From contig NZ_CP086322.1 in NCBI RefSeq assembly GCF_023277745.1, forward strand, positions 6,820,001 to 6,884,000: DNA of 64,000 nucleotides, in the 5' to 3' direction. Shown piece after piece: positions 7,468 to 15,011 of this stretch. The stretch comes from Streptomyces halobius. GTDB taxonomy: Bacteria > Actinomycetota > Actinomycetes > Streptomycetales > Streptomycetaceae. Position 1 is the stretch's first letter, and each line of letters begins with the position of its first letter. Under the pieces are notes generated by a model. The model saw only the letters and a program-made list of their open reading frames with translations, ran no database searches and was not told the origin of the DNA. The position numbers and the translations under genes are program-made.

Positions 7468-8752
7468 AGCGACCAACAACCCCCGGCAGATCCGCAGCAA
7501 GAGCTGCGGGTGCAGCCTGTGCATGGAGGAGTACCCGCCACCCAAGTACCCCGAGCGCAAGCGCCGGCGCGACTGCATCGGCTCGTGGCAGGCCCGATAC
7601 CGCGACCCGGCTGGCCGGCAGACGGCGAAGAACTTCGACAAGAAGGGCGAAGCCGAGGACTTCCTCGACGAGGTCCGCACCCGCGTGCGGCGCCGCACGT
7701 ACAACGACCCGAAACGCGGCGAGATCACCCTTGAAGCATGGTGGGCTCTATGGTGGCCCGCCCACGAGCCTCAGCGCATCACTACGAGGAACCGCAAGCT
7801 CAGCTCGTGGACCGTCCACATCCAGCCCAAGTGGGGGCAGTACAAGCTCAACGCCCTCACCTACCTCGACATCCAGGCATGGGTATCCCGGGACCTCAAG
7901 GGCTACGCCACGCAGACGAAGGTACTCGAGCTGCTCAACATGATGCTCCGGGACGCCGTCCGAGACCAGCGCATCCCGTTCAACCCGGCCGACAACGTCA
8001 CCAAGACCGCGAGCCCGCCGGTGAAGCACCCGGACGACCTGAGGCCGCCCACCACGGAGCAGTACGAGCTGGTGCGCGCGGCTCTGCCGGTCTGGTACCA
8101 GCCCATTGCCGACTTCGCCGAGGAAACCGGCCTGAGGTGGGGGGAGTTCACCGGCCTTCGCCGGCTCTACCTCGACCTGGAGGAGGACGTCATCAAGGTC
8201 AGGGAAGTGGTCATTGACGACCGCGGCACCCTCCGACGCCAGGGAGTTCCGAAGACGTCGGCCGGCTTCCGTACAGTGCCCCTCACCCCCAAGGCGAAGA
8301 ACGCGGCTCTAACCATGATCGAACGGCTTAACCCGGCGGAGACCCAGACAGCCGTCGACTCCGGTATGCACCCAGAGGAACTGATCCTTCGTGGGCCGCG
8401 CGCTGCCACCACCAAGATGATCAACGGCAAGAAGGTGACCGTAGACGGGGTCCTGAGCAGGAACAACTTTCGCCGGGTCTGGATTACCGCCATTCAGCAG
8501 GCCGGGATCGCGCGCATGGTCAAAAACCCGGAGACCGGACGCAAGGAGTGGTGGCCCAGGGTCTCCGACTACCGCGACCGATACGCCTCGCGACTCCACG
8601 AGGCAGGCATGTCCGAGGTCGATGTGCAGTACGTCCTCGGCCACGAGCGCGGAGGCAAAGTGACGTGGCTATACACGCACCGCGGCGAGAAGGCGGTGCA
8701 GAACGCGCGCGAGGCACTGAGTAACGGCCGTCACCTGAGGGCAGTCTCGTGA
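7457..8752 (+). CDS. Tyrosine site-specific integrase
   Basis: The 431-residue protein has an N-terminal cysteine-containing domain (CGCSLC, then DCIGSWQARYRD), a SAM-like core-binding domain (TYLDIQAWVSRDLKGYATQTKVLELLNMMLRDAV) and a catalytic domain. ETGLRWGEFTGLR holds the first catalytic Arg. SDYRDRYASRLHEAG is the box-II region, keeping Arg but with Ser where the family normally has His. VQYVLGHERGGKVTWLYTH holds His and the Tyr nucleophile. ATG 7,457 is chosen over longer extensions because it aligns with the duplicates and starts the recognisable domain. The att site lies 160 bp downstream, as usual for integrases using tRNA genes. Confidence 0.92.
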   Translation: MGRRATNNPRQIRSKSCGCSLCMEEYPPPKYPERKRRRDCIGSWQARYRDPAGRQTAKNFDKKGEAEDFLDEVRTRVRRRTYNDPKRGEITLEAWWALWWPAHEPQRITTRNRKLSSWTVHIQPKWGQYKLNALTYLDIQAWVSRDLKGYATQTKVLELLNMMLRDAVRDQRIPFNPADNVTKTASPPVKHPDDLRPPTTEQYELVRAALPVWYQPIADFAEETGLRWGEFTGLRRLYLDLEEDVIKVREVVIDDRGTLRRQGVPKTSAGFRTVPLTPKAKNAALTMIERLNPAETQTAVDSGMHPEELILRGPRAATTKMINGKKVTVDGVLSRNNFRRVWITAIQQAGIARMVKNPETGRKEWWPRVSDYRDRYASRLHEAGMSEVDVQYVLGHERGGKVTWLYTHRGEKAVQNAREALSNGRHLRAVS

Positions 8753-8793
8753 CCTGGGGCGGGGCTGGAGTCCACATCGAGTCCACAAAACCC

Positions 8794-8814
8794 CCTCGGT
8801 GGCTCTCACCGAGG
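8794..8814 (+). terminator. Hairpin terminator after the integrase
   Basis: CCTCGGTG and CACCGAGG form a perfect 8-bp stem with a five-base loop, 41 bases after the integrase stop and before the att repeat. Confidence 0.5.
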
Positions 8815-8912
8815 CTCGGTGAAACCGCGATTCGCTGACTCGCGCCCGTCCTAACCTGCACTCGGGGCACCTCGGTAGGACTCTGCAAGACTCACATGGC
8901 AGCTCATGTGAT

Positions 8913-8955
8913 CTTACAAAGCAGATGTCGGCGGTTCAAATCCGTCTGTGCCCAC
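8913..8955 (+). repeat. Attachment site att1: 3' part of tRNA-Val(UAC)
   Basis: These 43 bases are identical to 13,528-13,570. They match a tRNA from position 32 to the 3' end: anticodon loop CTTACAA (anticodon TAC, valine), 3' anticodon stem AGCAG, five-base variable loop, T arm GGCGG-TTCAAAT-CCGTC and acceptor strand TGTGCCC, with CCA following here. The bases upstream do not supply the D arm or 5' strands, so this is an integration duplicate, not a working tRNA. It marks the junction between the left phage-like element and the decayed right element. Confidence 0.9.
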
Positions 8956-8960
8956 CAGCC

Positions 8961-8995
8961 AAAAGACCCCCTATCGATCATGGTAGGGGGTCTTT
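8961..8995 (+). terminator. Rho-independent terminator after att1
   Basis: AAAGACCCCCTA and TAGGGGGTCTTT form a perfect 12-bp stem, and the 3' arm ends in a T-rich run. It lies six bases after the CCA of the tRNA fragment, the position of a tRNA terminator, and was probably carried in with the element. Confidence 0.75.
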
Positions 8996-9018
8996 GACAT
9001 CCGGAAATGACATCAACG
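8995..9018 (+). promoter_or_regulatory. Paired TGACATC direct repeats (candidate arm-type integrase sites), left end
   Basis: TGACATC occurs twice with a 13-base period and is followed by AACG. The same arrangement, spacing and orientation recur at 13,421-13,444, just inside the other end of the decayed element. Paired short direct repeats flanking an attachment core are typical arm sites of tyrosine integrases. Confidence 0.5.
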
Positions 9019-9025
9019 ACAGTGA

Positions 9026-10178
9026 TCAGCCGGAGGCGGGTCGCCGCTTCAGGAGCCGATCCATGTGGCTCACGGCCTCACGCTGTGTGTCCTGAACGAC
9101 GTGAGTGTACGTGTTCATCGTGATCGCGATCTGGCTGTGTCCCAAGATCTCCATGACGACGCGGGGAGCCACTCCCGCCGCGGTGAGCAGGGTGGCGCAG
9201 CCATGGCGCATCGTGCAAGCGGATCACCCGCAGATCCGCGTTCTTCGCGACGCGAGTGAACGACCGGTACAGGTTCCGCGGCTCGATCGGCCGGCCCGTG
9301 CGAGTCGTGAAAACGTACCCCGTCTCTGCCCAGTCCTCCCCGGCACGCTCCCGCATGCTGGCCTGCCTCATGCGCTGCCACCGGAGAGGCGCGAGGCAGA
9401 TGGCCGGCAGCGGCAGAGTCTGACGACGCCGACGGCCCTTGGGATCATCGTCGTACGCTTCGCCGCCAACCCGCTGCCGCTGTTTCCGTACCCGGATCTC
9501 CCGCCTATCAAGATCCACGTCTGCCCAGTGGAGACCGACGATCTCACCCCGGCGGAAGCCGAGCGCGATGGCTAGCACGAAGGCCGCATACAGCGGATCG
9601 CGTCGGGAGGCCGAGAGGAACGTCAGCGTCTCGTCCAGCGACCAGGGGGAGAGATCGCGGGACTCCGGCGACGGTGGCTCGACGAGCGTGGCGACGTTCC
9701 GAGTGATCAGCTCTTCCCGGCAGGCTGCCATGAGTGCAGTGCGGAGCACCCGGTGAGACTCCTTGGCAGTGGCGGCCGACTTCTTCTGTTCCATCTGCCG
9801 TAGGAATCGCCGCACGTCGCCGACAGTGAGCGATTCGAGACGTTTCGTCCCGAGCATTGGCACCAGGTAGAGCCGCACATGGATCTCGTATTTCGCGTAC
9901 GTCGTGCGCTTGCGACGCGGCCAGATGATGTTCTCCAGCCAGTACGGCAGCCACTCGGAGAGCTTGGCAGAGCGGGTGGGGACGGGGACGCCGCTGTCGA
10001 CCTTGGCGAGGAGTTCACGGCGCTTGGTGTCGCACTCGGCCCAGGTCTTGCCGTAGGCGAACTTGCGGGCGCGGGTGCCGTCGGGCTGGAGGACGTAGAC
10101 GGCGGCCTGGTAGCGGCCGTCTTTGCGCTTGGTGATAGTGCCGGCCCCGTTGGGGTTGCGCTTGCGCTGCTGTGTCAT
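9026..10178 (-). pseudogene. Tyrosine integrase disrupted by a frameshift in the catalytic box
   Basis: The first 330 residues are a normal integrase: AP2-like N-terminus (NGAGTITKRKDGRYQAAVYV), SAM-like domain (LESLTVGDVRRFLRQMEQKKSAATA) and the first catalytic Arg in ALGFRRGEIVGLHW. At about 9,209 the frame RVIRLHD should continue LRHGCATLLTAAG, but two bases are missing, so the true C-terminus (RHGCATLLTAAGVAPRVVM, LGHSQIAITMNTYTHV, with catalytic His and Tyr) lies in another frame ending at 9,026. The break falls inside the HxLRH box. Its ATG overlaps the xis stop by one base. Confidence 0.88.
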
Positions 10179-10318
10179 CAGGCGGCCTCCTCGATCCGGT
10201 TGCGGATGTAGTCATGCAGCGCGTTTTCCGGGATGCGCCGGGAGCGGCCCTCGGTGATGGAGACGAGGCGCTTGGAGCGGATCAGGTCGTAGACCTTGGA
10301 GCGGCCGAACTTGATCTC
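10178..10318 (-). pseudogene. 5'-truncated excisionase (xis)
   Basis: EIKFGRSKVYDLIRSKRLVS, followed by ITEGRSRRIPENALHDYI, is the C-terminal two-thirds of a typical actinobacterial MerR-like excisionase placed directly before an integrase. The usual N-terminal L-T-V-E-E-V-A helix and start are missing. At about 10,316-10,318 the sequence passes straight into an oppositely oriented regulator gene. The gene cannot start normally and is probably inactive. Confidence 0.8.
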
Positions 10319-11473
10319 GCAGCCGCCATGGGCCGCTCTGAAAGTTGGGTGTCCCAGGTGGAACGCGGCGTCCAACCGGTTGAGCGACTGTCTGTTCTGC
10401 AAGCACTGGCCGACGCACTCGGTGTAGCTGTGCGCGATGTACGCCCGGATGCCGCAGAGCCAGAGGAGCCGGAGCAGCCGCACCAAGTCGAGAGCAACGA
10501 CCTCGACGGGCTGCGAGTAGCGCTCACGGGGCACCCTGCACTTGGGGCCCTTTTCGATGCGCGCGAGGTCACGACAGATATCGAGTTGAGTGCTTTGCAA
10601 GCGCAAGTGGATGAGGCATGGGAGCTCGCACACGCATCGAGTTACGCAGCGCTGAGTGATCGTCTGGCTGCCTTGTTGCCCCAGATCGAGACTGCTGTGC
10701 GACGTGTTCCCGCAGCTGACCGCACCGTGCTCCACGCGCTAAGGGCACGCGCCTACCAGGTGGCAGCGGCAAGCTTTGTACGCCAAGGCGAACCTGATGC
10801 AGCATGGGTCGCAGCAGATCGAGCACTCCAAGCAGCGGAGTTGGCCGGCCAGCCGCTCGAAGTTGTTGCGAGTCTCTTCCGGATGGCTCATGCATTCCTT
10901 CGGCAGCAGCACACAGAGCAGGCCGAACAAGCGGCAAAGTCGGCCGTCGATGTACTGACTCCACGCGCCGAATCGCCCGACTGCCCTCCAGAGGAGCTCT
11001 CCCTGCTGGGGGCGATGAACCTGGTTCTGGCTGTGATCAATGCTCGTGAGGGGAAGCGAGCGGAGACCCATCAGCACATCGATCGAGCAAGAACCCTTGC
11101 TGCACGTCTCGGGGAAGATCGAAATGACTTTGATACGGAATTCGGCCCGACGAACGTGGAGATTCACGCGGTGAGCACCGCTGTGGATCTTGGCGATGCA
11201 GGGATGGCGTTGGATGTAGCGAGTGACGTCGACGCGGGTCGACTGTCCTCGGAGCGTCAAGCGCGTTTTCTGCTTGACGTGGCGCGAGCTCACGCGCAGC
11301 GGCGACACGTCGGTGAAGCTGTAGCCGCTCTCCTCGAAGCTGAACAGCTGACACCGGAGCAGATCCATTCCCGCCACCTCGCCCGAGATGTGATTCGGGA
11401 GTTGGTTCAGCTCTCCAGCCCCCGAGTTCCCAAGGCATTGGCCGAGTTGGCGGAGCGTACGGCGATCGCGTAG
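10316..11473 (+). pseudogene. 5'-truncated XRE-TPR transcriptional regulator
   Basis: The frame opens with LAAAMGRSESWVSQVERGVQ, then SVLQALADALGV, the second half of an XRE helix-turn-helix, followed by about 300 residues of TPR-like helices (LQAQVDEAWELAHASSYAALSDRLAALLPQ..., QAAELAGQPLEVVASLFRMAH). Full-length members of this Streptomyces family begin about 20-25 residues earlier with a helix of the R-x-x-R-x-x-x-G-L-T-Q-E type, which is absent. Translation could restart at ATG 10,328, but the DNA-binding domain would be incomplete. The breakpoint coincides with the truncated xis. Confidence 0.75.
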
Positions 11474-12213
11474 CGGAAGCTCATCGCATAGGGGACCTGT
11501 TACGGGTTTCTCTACCTCATCAAGCACCCGGCTGCGCTCCGCTCCGCCGGGCGGGCTTCCGGCTTCGGCTCGCGCGACGCTCCTGCCTGCGGCCCGCTCC
11601 GCGCGGCCTACGCCGACGCCCGCCCACAGGTAGGCACGAGTGCATGAGAGAGAACCGGCCGGCACCCGGGGCGGTCGGCTCCACGGCTTTACCCACCTCC
11701 CCGGTTCGGGTCCCGCGTCGAGCAAGACCAGGGGGCCACTCGGACACATTGCGGGCAGGGGACAAGCCTGCCCGAGTTGCTGGCAAGCGTACGGCCCCCT
11801 GATCATGCTCGACCCCAAACCGGGCAGGACACCGGCCAAACCCGCGGAGCCGACCTCACAACGTCGCGTCAGCTTGCCGTTAGCTCCATAAATGCGAGGA
11901 TTGTTAGGGCTCCATCTTCAGCTGTTCTCAGCGACCTTGTGGCCGGTAGTTCGCATTGAGGGGGTTGTGGTGCCTACGCGGGCCATCGTGGCCAACCTCT
12001 GGGCAGAAAGGCCGGTGATGAGGGTGACGCGGCTCGTCTGCCGAGTTCAGGGCGCGCTAGGACCGTAGGCAGACCGGTCTTGAAAACCGGCAAGCTTGAT
12101 ACGCCGTCGCAGCATCGGTCCTCGAACAGGAGTGGCCGGCAGCCAACTCATAGCGTCAGTCGCGTGCGTGTGGGGCGTACCCGCCCCACACGCATGACGT
12201 CTTAGGGCCTTGC
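11474..12213. other. Gene-poor region of the decayed element
   Basis: No reading frame here has convincing coding character. It holds a pyrimidine-skewed GC-rich block (about 11,525-11,625) of a kind seen in Streptomyces plasmids, the large inverted repeat at 11,717-11,813, and near 12,070 a segment resembling the anticodon arm of a serine tRNA (CCGGTCTTGAAAACCGG). It probably represents non-coding backbone left by deletion. Confidence 0.5.
11717..11813. repeat. Large nested inverted repeat
   Basis: The outer arms (11,717-11,737 and 11,793-11,813) match at 19 of 21 positions as reverse complements; they begin GTCGAGCA and end TGCTCGAC, with CAGGGGGCC/GGCCCCCTG inside. The spacer holds a second perfect stem, GGGCAGG (11,753-11,759) and CCTGCCC (11,767-11,773). 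The whole can fold as a branched 97-base structure. A replication or transfer origin, or a structured RNA, is possible. Function unknown. Confidence 0.7.
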
Positions 12214-12873
12214 TCATGGGGTCGCCCTGCCGCCGGTGACGGGCCCTTCCGGCTCGGGTGCCTGCGGCCCCTGTACGTACGCGTCGAAGAATTGGTCCAC
12301 CCGCGGGTCGTCGGCAGAGGTGACGGCCAGCTGGTGGCCCCAGGCGGTCAGCTTGACCGGCGCGCCCTGGCCGGGGACCGGACTCATCATCCGATAGGGC
12401 ACGCCCTCGACCTTTTTCCTGAACGCGTTCACGACACTCCGCGGTGCGTTCTCCGCGTATGTCACCCACACGACGCCGTGCTCCAGGGAGTGCACCGCGT
12501 GTTCGTTGCGCAGCGGCCGGTCGTAGACGTCGCCGTTGGCGTTCTGCCAGGTCGGATGATGCGGGCCGCCCACGGGCGGGGTCGGGCCGCCGGAGTAATC
12601 GACCGGACCAAGCACATGGTGGCGCTGCAGGTTGCCGTAGACCTGCTCACCGGGGACGTTGGCCTTGTCAGAGTCGACGCTCCTCGCGGCCACGCGGGCG
12701 GTGGGGGACCCGTCGTGAGCCGAGGCGATCGCCGTGACGCCGACGACCACGGCGCCGGCGACCACCACGGCCGTGGTCACCGCCCACAGCCGCCGCTTGA
12801 GCCGGGCGTACCGGGCCTCACAGTCCCCCGGCCTACCGCTCGAAGACTCGTACTGCTGCTGATCCTGTGTCAT
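12214..12873 (-). CDS. DUF3105 membrane-anchored protein
   Basis: The 219-residue protein begins MTQDQQQYESSSGR, has a transmembrane helix at about residues 32-53 (LWAVTTAVVVAGAVVVGVTAIASA), and then the DUF3105 domain: HHVLGPVDYSGGPTPPVGGPHHP, then YDRPLRNEHAVHSLEHGVVWVTY with its H-x-x-H-S-L-E-H-G signature. The family is widespread in actinobacteria, of unknown role, and probably extracytoplasmic with metal-binding histidines. ATG 12,873 is chosen because the upstream extension is low-complexity. It lies inside the decayed element as apparent cargo. Confidence 0.85.
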   Translation of the reverse strand: MTQDQQQYESSSGRPGDCEARYARLKRRLWAVTTAVVVAGAVVVGVTAIASAHDGSPTARVAARSVDSDKANVPGEQVYGNLQRHHVLGPVDYSGGPTPPVGGPHHPTWQNANGDVYDRPLRNEHAVHSLEHGVVWVTYAENAPRSVVNAFRKKVEGVPYRMMSPVPGQGAPVKLTAWGHQLAVTSADDPRVDQFFDAYVQGPQAPEPEGPVTGGRATP

Positions 12874-12984
12874 AGCCGGAATGTATGGGGGAGAAAAGAG
12901 CGGTATTGGGCATTGTGGGTCCGATGCGCGTGTCCGAGGGGACCGGGAAGTCGCCGCGAGACGCCACACGGCCCGGAATGACAC

Positions 12985-13420
12985 CTAGGGCGGTACCCAG
13001 CGGTCAACGACGGGCACAGTGGCAAGCCGACCTGCACGGCCACGGAGAACTCCTCGAATGAGCCGTGACTCCAGCCGGACCTGGATGGACGGAGGTGACG
13101 TGCATTGGAGCGCCCTCCGGGCCGTCTCTGGGCCGTGAAAGGACGCTCAACGTCGTTCGTACAGTGGCGCGCTCCACCTGGACACCAGGGGGCAAGCCCG
13201 CTCCACTGGCGTGTGGGTCGAAGGCAGACGGGATGGGAGCTGGGGTAGGGGTGGGTGGCGAGGTGGAGGCTGGAGGGGAGGGCAGAACGACTGCGGTACA
13301 GCAGCGAAGTACAGCAACCACAGCAACCGCCCCTGTCCAGCAGCGCCCCTTCCGGACCACTCGACAGCCGGTGTGACCGTCAACGACCGATCTCTGTAGA
13401 GCTACGGATCAGAAGCTGTC
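12985..13420. other. Non-coding stretch with a G-quadruplex-type run
   Basis: I see no credible gene. The plus strand at 13,230-13,255 has five runs of three or four G separated by one to four bases, a canonical G-quadruplex pattern. CAGCA-rich repeats follow at about 13,300-13,345. The stretch ends at the arm-type repeats before att2. Confidence 0.45.
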
Positions 13421-13444
13421 TGACATCCATCGCTGACATCAACG
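13421..13444 (+). promoter_or_regulatory. Paired TGACATC direct repeats (candidate arm-type integrase sites), right end
   Basis: Two TGACATC copies with the same 13-base period and the same AACG following as at 8,995-9,018. They lie 83 bases inside the right attachment repeat. Confidence 0.5.
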
Positions 13445-13527
13445 GCGGCGGATGCCAGCAACCAGCGGAGGACCGGCCCGACCGCATCGTCCTGAGGCTG
13501 GTTCTCCGTCCCGGGCATCCGATCGAA

Positions 13528-13570
13528 CTTACAAAGCAGATGTCGGCGGTTCAAATCCGTCTGTGCCCAC
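13528..13570 (+). repeat. Attachment site att2: second copy of the tRNA-Val 3' end
   Basis: Identical over 43 bases to 8,913-8,955, starting exactly at anticodon-loop position 32 of tRNA-Val(UAC). The copies diverge immediately outside the match. This is the right boundary of the mobile region, and the native chromosomal flank follows. Confidence 0.9.
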
Positions 13571-13588
13571 TGCGAAGTCGCAGCTCAG

Positions 13589-13620
13589 AGGCCCTTTCGT
13601 GCAATGGCGCGGAAGGGCCT
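13589..13620 (+). terminator. Hairpin after att2, probably the native tRNA-Val terminator
   Basis: AGGCCCTT and AAGGGCCT form a perfect 8-bp stem with a 16-base loop, 18 bases past the tRNA 3' end. Confidence 0.55.
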
Positions 13621-13867
13621 TCGCTGTTGCCGTACACGCCTCGTACACATCACGCGGCCAGTACCTGGTCGTGACGTCGCCGAGACAGCGGCGAGCGGAG
13701 GTCGCCGGCAAGCCTCTGACACGTAAGCGTGCGTAGGCGCCGGTCGGCCGACCAGCAACGGTACGGACTCGATGAGCGCTTCCCCCTCCACAACGCCGGA
13801 TACCGAACGGTAATGTCGCGTTCTCGCCGGTGGAACAGGACCGACGGGTGAGCGCGAAGGAGCCCTC

Positions 13868-14905
13868 ATGGCGACGGACATGCACCCTGCGCATTCGGGT
13901 GGGAGGGCCGACAGGGCGGACCTCGACTGGTGGCAGCGCGCGTGGAGTCACCGCGAGGAACTGCTGCGGGTGGCCCGCCGCAGGTCCATGAGCGCCGAGG
14001 ACGCCGAGGACGCCGTACACGAGGCGATGCTGCGCGCCGCCGAGCATCCGCAGCTCGACGACGAGCGGCTCGGCGCCTGGCTGACGACCGTGACCATACG
14101 GCTGTGTGTCGACCGGTACCGGCAGGTCAGCCGCGAGGCCGAGGTGCGCAGCAGCCCCAAACTGGTTGCGCCGTGCCCGATGCCGGTCGACGAGACGGTG
14201 TGCGACCAGGCGGAGGCGCGGTGGCTGGCCGCGCGGAGCGGGGAGCTGCCCGCGCGGCAGGCGGAGGCGATCCGGCTCAAGTCCGAGGACCTGGACGTCG
14301 GTCAGGTCGCCAAGGAGATGGGCCTGAGCTACCGGACGGCCGAGTCGCTGCTCGCCAGGGCCCGGCGCACGCTGCGCACAGCGCTTGCCGCCACCCTTGG
14401 TCTCGCCCTGTGGCTGTGCGGGCGCGGAGGGCCGCGTACGGGCGGGAACGCGCAGCTGGTGACCGTGGCCGCGACGGCGGCGACCCTTGCCGTGGCGGGA
14501 CTCGTCCTGCCGTACGTCCACGACGGGGACCGGCCTGGCCCGGCCCGGCCCGCACCCTCCGTCTCCGATGGAGCCGGGGACGCGCGGAACCCGGGGAGCG
14601 GGGCGCCGCCCTCGGCCCGCTCCCGCCCGGCCGCGTCGACGACCAACCCCGGCACGGCGCCGGCCGACGGCCCGCTTCCCGTGGTGCCGTCCCTGCCCGA
14701 GGTGCCGCTCCCGATCCTGGAAACACTGACCGCGGTGCCCGACCCGGACGTCCCCGAGATACCGCTCAAGCCGCCAGAGGTGTCCGTCCCCCCGGCCCCG
14801 TCCGCCCCCGCCGCCCCCTCCCCCTCCGCGACGGCCCCTTCCGTACGTTCACCGGAGAGCTCCAAAACGGCCCCGAAGCTGCCCGGCGACGGCATCGTGC
14901 CCTGA
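13868..14905 (+). CDS. ECF sigma factor with C-terminal membrane segment and proline-rich tail
   Basis: Residues 20-95 are sigma region 2 (EELLRVARRRSMSAEDAEDAVHEAMLRAAEH, then LGAWLTTVTIRLCVDRYR). Residues 115-170 are region 4 (LPARQAEAIRLKSEDLDVGQVAKEMGLSYRTAESLLARARRTLR). Two hydrophobic stretches follow (LAATLGLALWLC and VTVAATAATLAVAGLVLP), then about 120 residues rich in Pro, Ser and Thr. At 345 residues it is twice the usual ECF length. An AAGGAG site lies five bases before the ATG. No separate anti-sigma gene adjoins it; the tail may tether the factor to the membrane. It is the gene directly upstream of the Mce operon on the same strand. Confidence 0.88.
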   Translation: MATDMHPAHSGGRADRADLDWWQRAWSHREELLRVARRRSMSAEDAEDAVHEAMLRAAEHPQLDDERLGAWLTTVTIRLCVDRYRQVSREAEVRSSPKLVAPCPMPVDETVCDQAEARWLAARSGELPARQAEAIRLKSEDLDVGQVAKEMGLSYRTAESLLARARRTLRTALAATLGLALWLCGRGGPRTGGNAQLVTVAATAATLAVAGLVLPYVHDGDRPGPARPAPSVSDGAGDARNPGSGAPPSARSRPAASTTNPGTAPADGPLPVVPSLPEVPLPILETLTAVPDPDVPEIPLKPPEVSVPPAPSAPAAPSPSATAPSVRSPESSKTAPKLPGDGIVP

Positions 14906-15011
14906 TGTCGCGCCTGTGGCGACCTGCGGTTCCGTCGACGTACGCCCTTCCCGCACCCTTCCCGCACCGGACTCGCCGGACGTCCGGGGACGGCGTCACA
15001 CATGTCCCGTA

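Larger units (their letters stand above)
1..8955. mobile_element. Phage-like integrative element, integrase-proximal end (left end outside window)
   Basis: A leftward recombination operon (exonuclease, RecT, YqaJ), an excisionase-like protein, XRE regulators with a divergent repressor, and a tyrosine integrase lie in the order usual for the lysogeny end of actinophages or integrative elements. The right boundary is the tRNA-Val 3'-end repeat at 8,913-8,955, 160 bp past the integrase. The tRNA fragment has no 5' half, so the intact tRNA and left boundary should lie left of position 1. No capsid, terminase, tail, replication or transfer gene is in the visible part, so prophage versus conjugative element cannot be decided. 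Confidence 0.75.
8913..13570. mobile_element. Decayed 4.6-kb integrative element between two tRNA-Val att repeats
   Basis: The element is bounded by identical 43-bp tRNA-Val 3' ends in direct orientation, with paired TGACATC direct repeats just inside each end. It holds a frameshifted integrase, a 5'-truncated excisionase, a 5'-truncated XRE-TPR regulator facing the other way, a large inverted repeat and a DUF3105 gene. Replication and transfer genes expected of an actinomycete integrative element are absent. The head-to-head fusion of the two truncated genes shows where an internal deletion occurred. Confidence 0.8.

Noticed and set aside
8880..8957. Complete tRNA gene at 8,913-8,957
   Set aside because: Only anticodon loop to CCA is present; the upstream bases cannot form the D arm, 5' anticodon stem or 5' acceptor strand, so it is an att duplicate.
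13004..13360. 118-residue leftward ORF in the non-coding end of the decayed element
   Set aside because: Low-complexity Ser/Pro/Thr sequence, no ribosome site and no recognisable domain.
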